NCBI GenBank assembly: GCA_963800865.1
Contig: CAWDCL010000004.1
Span: 930,001 to 994,000, forward strand
From: JALOKP01 sp963800865
GTDB taxonomy: Bacteria; Acidobacteriota; Polarisedimenticolia; J045
Reading direction: 5' to 3'
Length of the DNA: 64,000 nt
A program made the position numbers and the translations under genes. The notes under the pieces are model-generated. The model was not told the DNA's origin, searched no databases, and was given only the letters and a program-made list of their open reading frames with translations. Shown one piece after another: positions 1-8,308 of the stretch (its first letter is position 1; the number at the start of each line of letters is the position of its first letter).

Positions 1-152
1 CCGTGCACGTCGCCGGTGTGGAAGTAGTCCAGGCGCAGCGTCCGCGGGATGGCGGGATCCGCGGCGGGCCCGGCGCCAGCGAGCGCGAGAAGGGCGGCGG
101 AGAGCGGGAAGACGACGGCCAGGGTCAACAGGAGCGGGCAGCGCGCGCGCAC
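1..152 (-). CDS. Secreted M64-type (IgA peptidase-like) metallopeptidase, N-terminal fragment
   Basis: This is the 5' end of a gene that leaves the window on the left; 50 codons are visible. It starts at GTG 152 behind a good ribosome site (GGAGGTGA, about 5 bases upstream). Residues 1-31 look like a signal peptide: a basic start, the hydrophobic run LLLTLAVVFPLSAALLALA, then small residues. The mature start RTLRLDYFHTGDVH resembles the conserved N-terminal domain of M64 peptidases, which are secreted zinc proteases. The zinc site lies outside the window, so the family call rests on this short match and the signal peptide. Confidence 0.6.
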   Translation of the reverse strand, partial: MRARCPLLLTLAVVFPLSAALLALAGAGPAADPAIPRTLRLDYFHTGDVH

Positions 153-190
153 GGACTCACCTCCGCGGGGAGGTTACCACCGCGCCGCCG

Positions 191-373
191 CTAGCGCGGC
201 GGCTCGGGAACGAGCCCGTCGAAGGGCGCGAGGAGGGGGCGCTCCAGGGCCTCCTCGAACTCCGCCAGGAGGCCCCGGATCGCCGCCACGTCGATTCCCG
301 GGCGCCGCAACATGTAGGGGATCCCGGCGGAATCAAGGCCGCGCGCGATTCCCTGGAGCAGTTCCGAGAACAC
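191..373 (-). pseudogene. Internally deleted nucleotidyltransferase remnant
   Basis: A 60-codon frame starts at GTG 373 and overlaps the preceding small gene by 41 bases. Its first ~22 residues (MFSELLQGIARGLDSAGIPY) look like the N-terminus of MNT-type nucleotidyltransferases. It then jumps to RPGIDVAAIRGLLAEFEEAL, which looks like the C-terminal helix of the same family. The catalytic core between them (GG/GS motif and paired aspartates) is absent. The likeliest reading is an in-frame deletion of about 100 codons that left a non-catalytic remnant. Recognition is from memory of the family, not an alignment. Confidence 0.5.
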
Positions 374-560
374 GCAAAGCCTCCGCGAGACGGATGTCGA
401 CGTCGATGCCCGCGAGCGGATCCTCCCCCGGCAGCTTTCCGAGTTCCCGGGCGAGGCGCCACAGCCGTTCGAAGACGCGACGGTTCTCCTCGGGATCGAC
501 GGGTACCGCCCGCGCTTCGCGGTCCTCGAACGCGCGGACCAGGTCGGGACGGCGGATCAC
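333..560 (-). CDS. Small conserved hypothetical protein paired with a nucleotidyltransferase
   Basis: This 75-residue soluble protein begins MIRRPDLVRAFEDREAR and contains GIDVDIRLAEALRV near its end. Proteins of this shape commonly sit directly upstream of, and overlap, MNT-type nucleotidyltransferase genes, as seen here with the remnant at 191-373. Such pairs resemble toxin-antitoxin modules, but no function is demonstrated for this family to my knowledge. The last ~12 residues (LGTAPGNRARP) are Pro/Arg/Gly-rich and may be an altered tail produced by the same rearrangement that damaged the partner. Confidence 0.5.
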   Translation of the reverse strand: MIRRPDLVRAFEDREARAVPVDPEENRRVFERLWRLARELGKLPGEDPLAGIDVDIRLAEALRVLGTAPGNRARP

Positions 561-567
561 GCGGCCC

Positions 568-1152
568 TCAGTCCCGGTCGACGCCGTCGCTGATCTCGTG
601 CTCGCCGTGGTGCGAGCCCTCGGGATCGTCCTTTTCGGTCCGGCCGTAGAGGATGTTCTCGAGCACGTCGACCGGGTGGTCGCCCGGCCGCACGCCCATC
701 AGCGGGCGGCGGTTGTCGCCGCGCACGAGGGCCGGCATCGCGCCCAGCGGACCGTCGAACGGGAGGTCGGCCTCGGGGATCACGACGTCGTCCCCCTGGG
801 CCTCTTCCTCGCCCGATCCGAGGTCGTCGAGAATCCGGTGCAACCGGGCTTCGAGCTCGGGTTGGATCGCGGTCACCACCAGCGCGTGCTCGCCCAGGAC
901 GCTCGGCTCGAACGACGCATACCCCTTGCGGAACAGCCGGACCGCGAACGGGGTGAGCAGCCCGCGCGCCTCGTCCTCGAAGAACAGCCGGCAGCCGACG
1001 CGGGGCAGGAAGTCCTGCTCGAGCCGCAGCAACTCGTCGAGCAGCGCGTTCGGGACCTGGTAGACCGTCCCGCCCTCTTCCTTCGGGGCGAGCAGAACGT
1101 GGAACTCGCCCGGGCGGAGCCCGCTCGCCGTGTCGCCGTGGCCCGTGAACAT
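568..1152 (-). CDS. Hypothetical cytosolic protein
   Basis: This protein of 194 residues is not recognised. The start at ATG 1152 is preferred over an upstream in-frame codon because GGAGGAGAT lies 7-8 bases before it. There is no signal peptide or membrane segment. The N-terminal two thirds mix charged and hydrophobic residues as a folded domain would (LLDELLRLEQDFLPRVGCRL, then FEDEARGLLTPFAVRLFRKG). An acidic stretch (LGSGEEEAQGDDV) follows, and the tail is His/Asp/Glu-rich. It lies 180 bases downstream of pgm on the same strand with no functional clue from its neighbours. Confidence 0.6.
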   Translation of the reverse strand: MFTGHGDTASGLRPGEFHVLLAPKEEGGTVYQVPNALLDELLRLEQDFLPRVGCRLFFEDEARGLLTPFAVRLFRKGYASFEPSVLGEHALVVTAIQPELEARLHRILDDLGSGEEEAQGDDVVIPEADLPFDGPLGAMPALVRGDNRRPLMGVRPGDHPVDVLENILYGRTEKDDPEGSHHGEHEISDGVDRD

Positions 1153-1332
1153 TGCCGATCTCCTCCCTGCCGGCCCCCGCTCCGTGCCGGCGGAAGTCCT
1201 GGTGGATGAAGTGAGCATAATGCCGCGCCGGGGGCGCGGAAAGCGCGATCGCAGCGATTCGTCGCCGGGGCGGAACGGGCCGCCGGGGGCGGGTTTCCGC
1301 GGGTCCGAAGAGGTCCGTGCCGCGGCCCGCCC

Positions 1333-2976
1333 TCAGGCCCCGGCCAGCGCGCCGGCGACGACCTGCCGCGCCTCCTCCTGGATCCGGCGCAGGTGGTCGA
1401 GGCCGCGGAAGCTCTCGGCGTAGATCTTGTACACGTCCTCCGTGCCCGACGGCCGGGCCGCGAACCAGCCGTTCGCGGTGACGACCTTGATCCCGCCGAT
1501 CGGCGCGCCGTTGCCGGGCGCGTTCGACAGCACCGTCTCGATCGGCTCGCCCGCCAGCTCCGTCGCCCGCACCGCGCGCGGCGAGAGCTTCTTCAGCAAC
1601 GCCTTCTCGGCCGGCGTCGCGGCCGCGTCGACGCGCTCGTAGACCGGGTCGCCGAAGCGCTCCGTCAGCGCGCGGTAGCGCTCGCCGGGATCGTGTCCGG
1701 TGACGGCCGCGATCTCCGCCGCGAGCAGGTCCATGATCAGTCCGTCCTTGTCGGTCGACCAGGCCGAGCCGTCCTTCGCCAGGAACGACGCCCCCGCGCT
1801 CTCCTCGCCGCCGAACCCGAGCGAGCCGTCGAGCAGCCCCGGGACGAACCACTTGAACCCCACCGGGACCTCGTCGAGGCGGCGCCCGAGCGCCGCCGTC
1901 ACGCGGTCGATCATCGACGAGCTGACGAGCGTCTTGCCGATCCCCGCCTCGGGGCGCCAGTCCGGCCGGTGCGCGAACAGGTACTCGATCGCCACGGCCA
2001 GGTAGTGGTTCGGGTTCAGCAGGCCCGCGCTCCGCGTGACGATCCCGTGGCGGTCGTGGTCGGTGTCGTTGGCGAAGGCGACGTCGAAGCGGTCCTTCTG
2101 CGCGATCAGCCCGGCCATCGCGTACGGCGACGAGCAGTCCATCCGGATCCTGCCGTCCCAGTCCAGCCGCATGAAGCGGAAGGTCGGGTCGACGGCGTCG
2201 TTGAGAATCGTCAGGTCGAGGCCGTAGCGCTCGGCGATCGGGGCCCAGTAGGCGACGCCGGCGCCGCCCAGCGGATCGACGGCCAGCTTCAGGCCGGAGG
2301 CGCGGATCGCCTCCATGTCGACGACCCGGCCCAGCCCGGCGACGTACTCGCCCAGGAAGTCGTAGCGCCGGGTCGTCTCCGCGGCCCGCGCACGCGGGTA
2401 GGGGATCCGCCGCACGCCGACCAGCCCGGCCGCGAGCAGTTCGTTGGCGCGCTTCTCCACCCAGCCGGTGGCGTCGACGTCGGCCGGGCCGCCGTGCGGC
2501 GGGTTGTACTTGAAGCCGCCGTCCTCGGGCGGGTTGTGCGACGGCGTGATCACGACCCCGTCCGCCAGCCCGGAGATCCGGGCGTGGTTCCAGGCCAGGA
2601 TCGCGCGCGAAACCGCCGGGGTCGGCGTGTAGCCGTCGGACGCGTCGATCATCACCGTCACGCCGTTGGCCGCCAGGACCTCCAGCGCGGTCATGCGCGC
2701 CGGCTCGGACAGTGCGTGCGTGTCGGCGCCGAGGAACAGCGGCCCGTCGGTGCCCTGCATGCTCCGGTACTCGGCGATGGCCTGCGTCACCGCCAGGATG
2801 TGCGCCTCGTTGAACGACCCCCGGAGCGACGAGCCGCGGTGCCCCGAGGTGCCGAAGGCGACGCGCTGCTCCGCGACGCCGACGTCGGGAGAGTCGGCGT
2901 AGTAGGCCGCGACGAGACGCGGGATGTTGACGAGCTGCGAGGCGGGAACGGGCTGTCCGGCGAGCGGGTGCGTCAT
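1333..2976 (-). CDS. pgm: Phosphoglucomutase (alpha-D-glucose phosphate-specific)
   Basis: It interconverts glucose-1-phosphate and glucose-6-phosphate in the cytosol, linking glycolysis to sugar-nucleotide and glycogen synthesis. The length of 547 residues matches the E. coli Pgm class. All four signatures are present: AFGTSGHRG near residue 40, the phosphoserine loop ITPSHNPP with Ser146, the metal loop DTDHDRHG at 304-311, and a C-terminal phosphate-binding RPSGTEDVYK. GEES for sugar binding is also present. The ribosome site is weak. A second mutase at 6913-8247 is of the PMM/PGM type, so the two probably divide glucose and mannose work. Confidence 0.95.
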   Translation of the reverse strand: MTHPLAGQPVPASQLVNIPRLVAAYYADSPDVGVAEQRVAFGTSGHRGSSLRGSFNEAHILAVTQAIAEYRSMQGTDGPLFLGADTHALSEPARMTALEVLAANGVTVMIDASDGYTPTPAVSRAILAWNHARISGLADGVVITPSHNPPEDGGFKYNPPHGGPADVDATGWVEKRANELLAAGLVGVRRIPYPRARAAETTRRYDFLGEYVAGLGRVVDMEAIRASGLKLAVDPLGGAGVAYWAPIAERYGLDLTILNDAVDPTFRFMRLDWDGRIRMDCSSPYAMAGLIAQKDRFDVAFANDTDHDRHGIVTRSAGLLNPNHYLAVAIEYLFAHRPDWRPEAGIGKTLVSSSMIDRVTAALGRRLDEVPVGFKWFVPGLLDGSLGFGGEESAGASFLAKDGSAWSTDKDGLIMDLLAAEIAAVTGHDPGERYRALTERFGDPVYERVDAAATPAEKALLKKLSPRAVRATELAGEPIETVLSNAPGNGAPIGGIKVVTANGWFAARPSGTEDVYKIYAESFRGLDHLRRIQEEARQVVAGALAGA

Positions 2977-3049
2977 CCCGGAAGGATACCGTCCCGGCGG
3001 CCATCCGGGGCGCCGCGGGACGTCTCAGGGCAGCCGGCGGTCCGGGGCC

Positions 3050-3946
3050 TCAGGGCGCCGCGCGAGGCCCCGTCGGCCCGCTGAACGGGGCCACGTTGTC
3101 GACCAGGCAGTACGCGACCGGCCGGCCTTGATCCGTCGCTGCCGTGTACTGGCGCCCTTCCAGCGTGATCTTCAGGGCCCGCGCGACCTCGGCGGCGGTC
3201 ATCCGGTCGACCATCAGCAGGGGGTCGCGGATCGCGCCGCTCTCCGTCACGACGAACCGCAGCAGCCCGCGGCCCGAGACGTCGACGTTCACGTAGCGGT
3301 GCGTGCCGGGCTTGGCCTGCGTCGGGTTGCTCACCAGGGCCGGGGGAACGACGCCGGTGCGGGCGTTCGCCGCGCACGCGCCGACCGCTCCGCCGACGAG
3401 GCCGAAGGCGCCGCACGGCCCGGCGGTGAGCAGCGCCACGACGCGCCCCTTGCCGCTCTCGGCGACGAGGAAGGCGCGGGTCTCGCCGTCTCCCAGCTCG
3501 ACCAGCGCCTTCGCGTCGGCGGTGTCGACGCTCAGCGCGTGGCGGCTCGGATCGCCGCCCGGGCCGCCGCGCACGTCGATCCGCCGTCCCCACGGGGCCG
3601 GGACATCGCCGTGGAAGTTGAGCTCCTTCCCGGGATCCGGGGTGAGCAGGTAGCCCCAGGCCATTCCGCTCGCCTGCTTCCCGCCGAACCGCTCCGCGAG
3701 CCGCGCGAGGCCTTCGGCGTCGAGCGCCGCGCTGCCGAGCGCGACCACCGGGGTTCCGGCGGGATCGATCGGGCCGGCCGGAGTGATCTCGACGAACCGC
3801 AGCTCGTAGGCGCGCATATCCTTGTCAGGACAGACCGCGCCGGATCCGGCCACGGCCGTTCCGGTCACCGCCAGCGCAGAGGCCAGCACGCACAGGACAC
3901 GAAGCCGACCGCCACCGCCCCCGCGGAGCACGCTGCCGAGCTGCAT
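3050..3946 (-). CDS. Secreted protein of unknown function with a possible TonB-C-like end
   Basis: The protein has 298 residues and starts at ATG 3946 behind GAGGAGATCTC. Residues 1-34 form a signal peptide (hydrophobic VLCVLASALAVTGTAVAG). The rest is soluble with few cysteines. The C-terminal ~80 residues contain GLLRFVVTESGAIRDPLLM followed by a helix, which resembles the beta-alpha-beta pattern of TonB C-terminal domains; this match is weak. It is read in the same direction as nadE (171 bases upstream) and pgm but with gaps large enough for separate promoters. The function is unknown. Confidence 0.65.
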   Translation of the reverse strand: MQLGSVLRGGGGGRLRVLCVLASALAVTGTAVAGSGAVCPDKDMRAYELRFVEITPAGPIDPAGTPVVALGSAALDAEGLARLAERFGGKQASGMAWGYLLTPDPGKELNFHGDVPAPWGRRIDVRGGPGGDPSRHALSVDTADAKALVELGDGETRAFLVAESGKGRVVALLTAGPCGAFGLVGGAVGACAANARTGVVPPALVSNPTQAKPGTHRYVNVDVSGRGLLRFVVTESGAIRDPLLMVDRMTAAEVARALKITLEGRQYTAATDQGRPVAYCLVDNVAPFSGPTGPRAAP

Positions 3947-4117
3947 GAGATCTCCTCGCCCGAAGCCGATCCGTCGAGGGGTGCGGACGCGCCACTCGAG
4001 CCGCCGGGCGGCTCGGGCCGGGAACGCCGTGACAACCCGTCCCCGGGCCCGGCGACCGGAACCATGATAACGCCGCGGGCCGCCCGCGGGAACCGCGCGC
4101 GGTGCGCCCGCGGCGGG

Positions 4118-5089
4118 CTACTTCTCCGCGTTGAGCGGCATGTGCCGCATGTGGTCCGTGGTGCGGTTCTTGGTGGTGAGATCGCGGTAGGCCCGCGTCA
4201 CCTGCTCGGCCGTCAGCCCGACCACCGGCGCGGCCTCCCCGGCCGGGACGCCGTGCTCCCAGGCGTAGAGCATCAGGTCGAGCAGCGGGAAGGGGAGCGA
4301 GAAGAAGAACTCCTCCTGCGTCTGCGCCGCGGAGTAGGTGTCGGACGACGGCGGGCGGGCCGTGATCCCCTGCGGCACGCCGAGGTAGTCGGCGAGCGCG
4401 TAGACCTGCGTCTTGTAGAGGTGCTGGATCGGCTTGAGGTCGACCGCGATGTCGCCGTGCTTGACGATGAACCCCACCACCCACTCGTTGCGGTTGCAGG
4501 TCCCGATCACCGCGCGGTTCAGCGCCTCGGCCCAGTAGTAGAGCGTCGCGGTGCGCGAGCGCTGCTTCAGGTTGGTCGCGGCGACGATCTGCAGCAGCTC
4601 CTTCGGCCCCAGCCGCTCGGTCGCCACGCGCCCGTCCGCGAACTCGACCGTCAGCAGGAAGTAGTTGAGCCGGTCCTCGTCGAGCACGCCGGGCGGCAGG
4701 TGGATCTTGAAGCGGTCGCGGTCGGGGTCGAAGGCCGGGAAGACGCGCCGGACGGCGTCGGTCTGGTGGCGGTAGCAGCCCAGCCCCTCGAGCGCCGGCG
4801 TGACGTCCTCCTTGATCATCTCGATCCCCAGCTTCGCGCCCAGTTCCCGCGCCAGCGCCTCCGACTCGGGGCTGGAGTGCCGGTCCGGCATCATCACGCC
4901 GAGGACCTTCTGCGGGCCCAGGGCGCGCGCGGCCAGGCACAGCACGACCGCGGAATCCACGCCGCCGGAGACGCCCACCACGCCTCCCGCGCGCTTCAGG
5001 TCGCCGCGCACCTGCTTGACGATGACCTGGCAGAGCCGCTCCGTCTCGGCGGCGGGGTCGATCCTGATGGCGTCGGGCGACAATGGCAT
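4118..5089 (-). CDS. NAD(+) synthase-like ATP-dependent amidotransferase
   Basis: This protein of 323 residues belongs to the N-type ATP pyrophosphatase family. SGGVDSAVV at 41-49 is the pyrophosphate loop, and RTATLYYWAEALNRAVIGTC followed by NRNEW, KHGDIAVDLKP and LYKTQVYALA matches the core of ammonia-dependent NadE. No N-terminal nitrilase (glutaminase) domain is present. It is longer than typical ammonia-dependent NadE (about 275). It is the last gene of an operon with an acyl carrier protein and an acyl-AMP ligase, 28 bases after the ligase. It could make NAD, or it could use the same adenylation chemistry to amidate another acid connected with the carrier protein. Confidence 0.8.
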   Translation of the reverse strand: MPLSPDAIRIDPAAETERLCQVIVKQVRGDLKRAGGVVGVSGGVDSAVVLCLAARALGPQKVLGVMMPDRHSSPESEALARELGAKLGIEMIKEDVTPALEGLGCYRHQTDAVRRVFPAFDPDRDRFKIHLPPGVLDEDRLNYFLLTVEFADGRVATERLGPKELLQIVAATNLKQRSRTATLYYWAEALNRAVIGTCNRNEWVVGFIVKHGDIAVDLKPIQHLYKTQVYALADYLGVPQGITARPPSSDTYSAAQTQEEFFFSLPFPLLDLMLYAWEHGVPAGEAAPVVGLTAEQVTRAYRDLTTKNRTTDHMRHMPLNAEK

Positions 5090-5117
5090 CTCGCGTCTCC
5101 TGTGGCCGGGCAGTGTC

Positions 5118-6665
5118 TCAGGCCTGCTCGCGCAGCGCCTGCTTCATGATCTTTCCGGACTCGTTCTTGGGAAGGTCCTCGCGGACCGCGTACTGGCCGG
5201 GGAGCTTGTAGGGCGGCAGCCGCCGGCCGAGGAACAGCTTCAGCGCCTCGAGATCGGGCGTCGTGCCGGGACGGAAGACGACGAAGGCCTTGATCGCCTC
5301 GCCGAGGATCTCGTCCGGCACGCCGATCACCGCCGCCTCGTGGACTTCCGGGAACTCCAGCAGCGCGTCCTCGATCTCCTTGGGGGAGATCCGGTGCGCG
5401 CCGGCCTTGATCATGTCCTTGCTGCGGCCGACGACCCAGATGAAGCCGTCGGCGTCGCACCGGCCGAGATCGCCCGTGTGGTAGCCGTGACGGTCCAGGA
5501 CCCTGGCCGTCTCGTCGGGATCGCCCCAGTAGCCGCTCATGATGTTCGAGCCGCGGGCGCAGATCTCGCCGACCTCGTCGACCGCGCACGCGCGGCCGTC
5601 CTCGGCGCGCACCGTCAGCTCGACGTTCGGGATCGCCCGTCCGATCGAGCCCAGCTTCTCCGCCAGGCGGTCGGGATCGAGCCACGACAGCCGCGCGCCG
5701 GCCTCGGTCGCACCGTACATCACGAAGATCCGCTTGCCCGGGAGCGCCGCGATCAGCCGCCGCGTCAGCTCCGGGCTCATCCCGCCTCCGGCCTGCGTCA
5801 CGTAGCGCAGCGCGGGCAGCCGGCGCTCGGCGAGGTTCGAGCGGTTGAGCAGGATCGCGAAGGTCGACGGGACCCCCGACAGCCCGGTGCAGGCCTCGTC
5901 CTCGAGCGTGTCGAGCGCGGTGTTCGGGAACAGGAACCGGTTCTCGATCGCGACGCACCCCCCGGCCAGCGCGTGCGTGTTGAGCAGCGACTTGCCGTAG
6001 ACGTAGTAGAAGGGGAGCACGTCGAGGACCTTGTCCTCCGCGGTCAGCCCGAGGTAGCCCACGATCGAGCGCGTGTTGGCGACCAGGTTCAGGTGCGACA
6101 GGACCGCGCCGCGCGGCCGCCCGGTGCTGCCCGAGGTGTAGATGATCGAGGCCACGTCGAGGTCGACCAGCCCGGCGTCGGGCGGCTCCGCTCGCTCCGC
6201 CGCCGCGGCGTCGGCCAGCGGCAGGGCGCGGATGTGCGCCGGCACCGGCTCGATCCGCGCGGGGTCCTGGACCAGCAGCAGCGCGAGCTCGGGGAGCGTG
6301 CCGATCGCCTGGGAGACCGGTTTCTCGAAGCGCGGCCCCGCGATCAGCGCCCGCGCGCCGCAGTCCTCGAGGAAACCGCGCAGCGTCGGGCCGTCGGCGG
6401 CGGTGTTGAGCGGCACCGCGATCGCCCCCGCTTTCAGGATCCCGTAGTACGACTCGACGTAGGTCCGCGAGTTGTGCGCCAGCAGGCCGACCCGCTCGCC
6501 GCGCCCGATCCGGTGCCGCTGAAGCAGGCGCGCGATCCGGTTGGCGCCGGCCTCGACCTCGCCGTAGGTCGTGGTCGTCCCCTCCTGGACCAGGAACGGG
6601 GCCTCGGGGCGGCGCTCCGCCGCCCGCTCGACGAACTGGTGGACCAGCCACGGCGCGCCGTTCAC
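5118..6665 (-). CDS. Class I adenylate-forming acyl-CoA/acyl-ACP ligase
   Basis: This 515-residue ANL-superfamily enzyme activates a carboxylic acid with ATP and passes it to a thiol. The P-loop YTSGSTGRPRG lies at 176-186. MYGATEAG, the hinge region GYHTGDLGRCDADGFIWVVG and the C-terminal PKNESGKIMK with the catalytic lysine are all present. Its ATG overlaps the stop of the acyl carrier protein gene (6662-6665), so the natural acceptor is probably that carrier protein. The substrate cannot be read from the sequence. The neighbouring mannose-phosphate enzymes and the polysaccharide genes elsewhere suggest that it modifies a surface glycan or lipid. Confidence 0.9.
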   Translation of the reverse strand: MNGAPWLVHQFVERAAERRPEAPFLVQEGTTTTYGEVEAGANRIARLLQRHRIGRGERVGLLAHNSRTYVESYYGILKAGAIAVPLNTAADGPTLRGFLEDCGARALIAGPRFEKPVSQAIGTLPELALLLVQDPARIEPVPAHIRALPLADAAAAERAEPPDAGLVDLDVASIIYTSGSTGRPRGAVLSHLNLVANTRSIVGYLGLTAEDKVLDVLPFYYVYGKSLLNTHALAGGCVAIENRFLFPNTALDTLEDEACTGLSGVPSTFAILLNRSNLAERRLPALRYVTQAGGGMSPELTRRLIAALPGKRIFVMYGATEAGARLSWLDPDRLAEKLGSIGRAIPNVELTVRAEDGRACAVDEVGEICARGSNIMSGYWGDPDETARVLDRHGYHTGDLGRCDADGFIWVVGRSKDMIKAGAHRISPKEIEDALLEFPEVHEAAVIGVPDEILGEAIKAFVVFRPGTTPDLEALKLFLGRRLPPYKLPGQYAVREDLPKNESGKIMKQALREQA

Positions 6666-6916
6666 GGGTCCCCCGCACGGCGCGCCACGAGCGCGGCGAG
6701 CGCGCCCAGCGTGCCGAAGTTCTCCGCCGTCAGGTCGGCGCCGTCGAGGTGGAGACCGAGCCGAGCCTCCAGCTCCGCGACGAGGGTCAGCACCCCCACC
6801 GAGTCGAGGCCGGCCTCGACCAGCGGGCGTCCGTCGGGCCAGTCCGGCGGCAGGCCGCCCGGCAGGACCTCGCCCAGCAGCGCGGCCAGCGCGACGCGCG
6901 TCGAAGGCCCGCTCAC
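6662..6916 (-). CDS. Acyl carrier protein
   Basis: This 84-residue protein carries acyl groups on a phosphopantetheine arm. The attachment motif is LVEAGLDSVGVL, with the modified serine at residue 39. It starts at GTG 6916, where GTG and the TGA stop of the upstream phosphomannomutase overlap, and it ends in an ATGA-type overlap with the ligase. This indicates translational coupling of all three. A much longer in-frame extension upstream exists but lies inside the mutase gene and is rejected. It is Gly/Pro-rich before the first helix and less acidic than fatty-acid AcpP, consistent with a dedicated secondary carrier. Confidence 0.88.
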   Translation of the reverse strand: MSGPSTRVALAALLGEVLPGGLPPDWPDGRPLVEAGLDSVGVLTLVAELEARLGLHLDGADLTAENFGTLGALAALVARRAGDP

Positions 6917-8247
6917 GCCGCCCCCCGCACGGCCGTCATCACCTGCTCGCGCCGGCGCTCCATGGTGGCGACGTCGTTCCCCTCGATCACCAGCCGCAGC
7001 AGCGGCTCGGTGTTCGACGGCCGCGCGTTGAACCACCAGTCGCCGAACGAAATCTTCAACCCGTCGAGCCGCGAGACCTCGCCGCCGGGGAAGGCCGCCT
7101 CGAGCCGCTCGAGCACCGGCGCGACCGCCGGCACGCGGACGTTGATCTCGCCGCTCTGCGCGTAGCGCCGGAGCGGGCGCATCGCCTCCGAGAGGGTCGT
7201 GCCCCGCCGGTCGAGCAGGTTCACGACCGCGCACAGGGCGCGCAGCGTGTTCTCCGCGAAGGACGGGGCGTCGAAGTAGTAGTGCCCGGACAGCTCCCCG
7301 CCGAATGCGCCGCCGATCTCGGCCAGCGTGCGCTTCATGTAGGCGTGCCCGACCCGGCTCTCGACCGCCCGCCCGCCGCCGCGCTCGATCTCCTCCGCCA
7401 CCGCGCGGGAAGAGCGCACGTCGTAGAGGATCGACGCCCCCGGCCGGTGGGCCAGGACGTCCTGGGCCATCAGCGCGGTCGCCAGGTCGGCCGGAACGAT
7501 CTCTCCGGTCTCGTCGACGAACACGCAGCGGTCGGCGTCGCCGTCGAGCGCCAGTCCCAGGTCGGCCCGCTCGGCGACCACCGTCCGGCGCAGGTCGTCC
7601 AGCGTGGCGAAGTCGAGCGGGTTCGGGTGGTGGTGCGGAAAGCTGTCGTCCGGCTCGAAGTAGAGCGGAACGATCGTGAGCGGCGTATCGCGCCGCATCA
7701 GCTCCGCGTAGTCGGGGCCGCCGATCCCGTTGCCGGCGTCGACGACGACCCGGACCGGGCGGCGGACCTCGAGCGCGCGGAGCGAGGCGTCGACGAACGC
7801 GGCGCGCGGGGCGGCCTCGCTGACGAGCCCCCGCCGCGCCGCGGCCGGGAAGGCGTCCTGCTCGACGAGCCGCCGGATCTCGAACAGCCCCGAGGCGCCG
7901 CCGATCGGCAGCGCGCCGGGGCCGCAGATCTTCATCCCGTTGTCGGGCATCGGGTTGTGCGACGCGGTGACGACGATCGAGGCGTCGAACTCGCGCCCGG
8001 CGAAGTAGACCAGCGGCGAGGAGGCGAGGCCGATGAAGGTGACGTCGACCCCCTGCTCCGCGAGCCCTTCGACCAGCGCCGCCGCCAAGGACGGGGACGA
8101 ACGGCGCATGTCGTGGCCGACCAGCGCCCGTGCCGGGCGCAGGTGGACCGCGATCGCGCGGCCGATCGCCCCGGCGATCCGCTCGTCGAGGGCGTCGGGG
8201 TAGGGCCCGCGCACGTCGTAGGCCTTGAAGATCTCGGCGAGCGTCAT
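6913..8247 (-). CDS. manB: Phosphomannomutase/phosphoglucomutase
   Basis: It converts mannose-6-phosphate to mannose-1-phosphate (often also the glucose pair), feeding GDP-mannose for surface polysaccharides. The 444 residues contain the active-site serine in VVTASHNPMPDNG, the metal loop LALDGDADRC, the sugar-binding GGELSGHYYF and the phosphate-binding RPSNTEPLLRL. The start at 8247 has GGAGACGGG just upstream. It lies 61 bases after the mannose-6-phosphate isomerase-like cupin gene, so two successive steps of mannose activation are adjacent. No GDP-mannose pyrophosphorylase is visible in the window. Confidence 0.93.
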   Translation of the reverse strand: MTLAEIFKAYDVRGPYPDALDERIAGAIGRAIAVHLRPARALVGHDMRRSSPSLAAALVEGLAEQGVDVTFIGLASSPLVYFAGREFDASIVVTASHNPMPDNGMKICGPGALPIGGASGLFEIRRLVEQDAFPAAARRGLVSEAAPRAAFVDASLRALEVRRPVRVVVDAGNGIGGPDYAELMRRDTPLTIVPLYFEPDDSFPHHHPNPLDFATLDDLRRTVVAERADLGLALDGDADRCVFVDETGEIVPADLATALMAQDVLAHRPGASILYDVRSSRAVAEEIERGGGRAVESRVGHAYMKRTLAEIGGAFGGELSGHYYFDAPSFAENTLRALCAVVNLLDRRGTTLSEAMRPLRRYAQSGEINVRVPAVAPVLERLEAAFPGGEVSRLDGLKISFGDWWFNARPSNTEPLLRLVIEGNDVATMERRREQVMTAVRGAA

Positions 8248-8308
8248 CCCGTCTCCGCGGTGAGGGACTCCATCCGGAAAAGCTATGGCCGGCGCCCCGG
8301 TCCGCGCA

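Noticed and set aside
557..3004. Long Arg/Ala/Gly-rich minus-strand frame of 815 codons over pgm
   Set aside because: It is an out-of-frame shadow of pgm and the adjacent gene caused by high GC. Many similar long frames (for example 1393-3084, 2924-5149, 4800-7031, 8779-10554, 15765-18611 outside the aminotransferase) were dropped for the same reason.
6917..7234. N-terminal extension of the acyl carrier protein frame
   Set aside because: The extra ~106 residues lie inside the phosphomannomutase gene in another frame and are Arg/Ala/Gly-rich; the overlapping GTG at 6916 explains the start.
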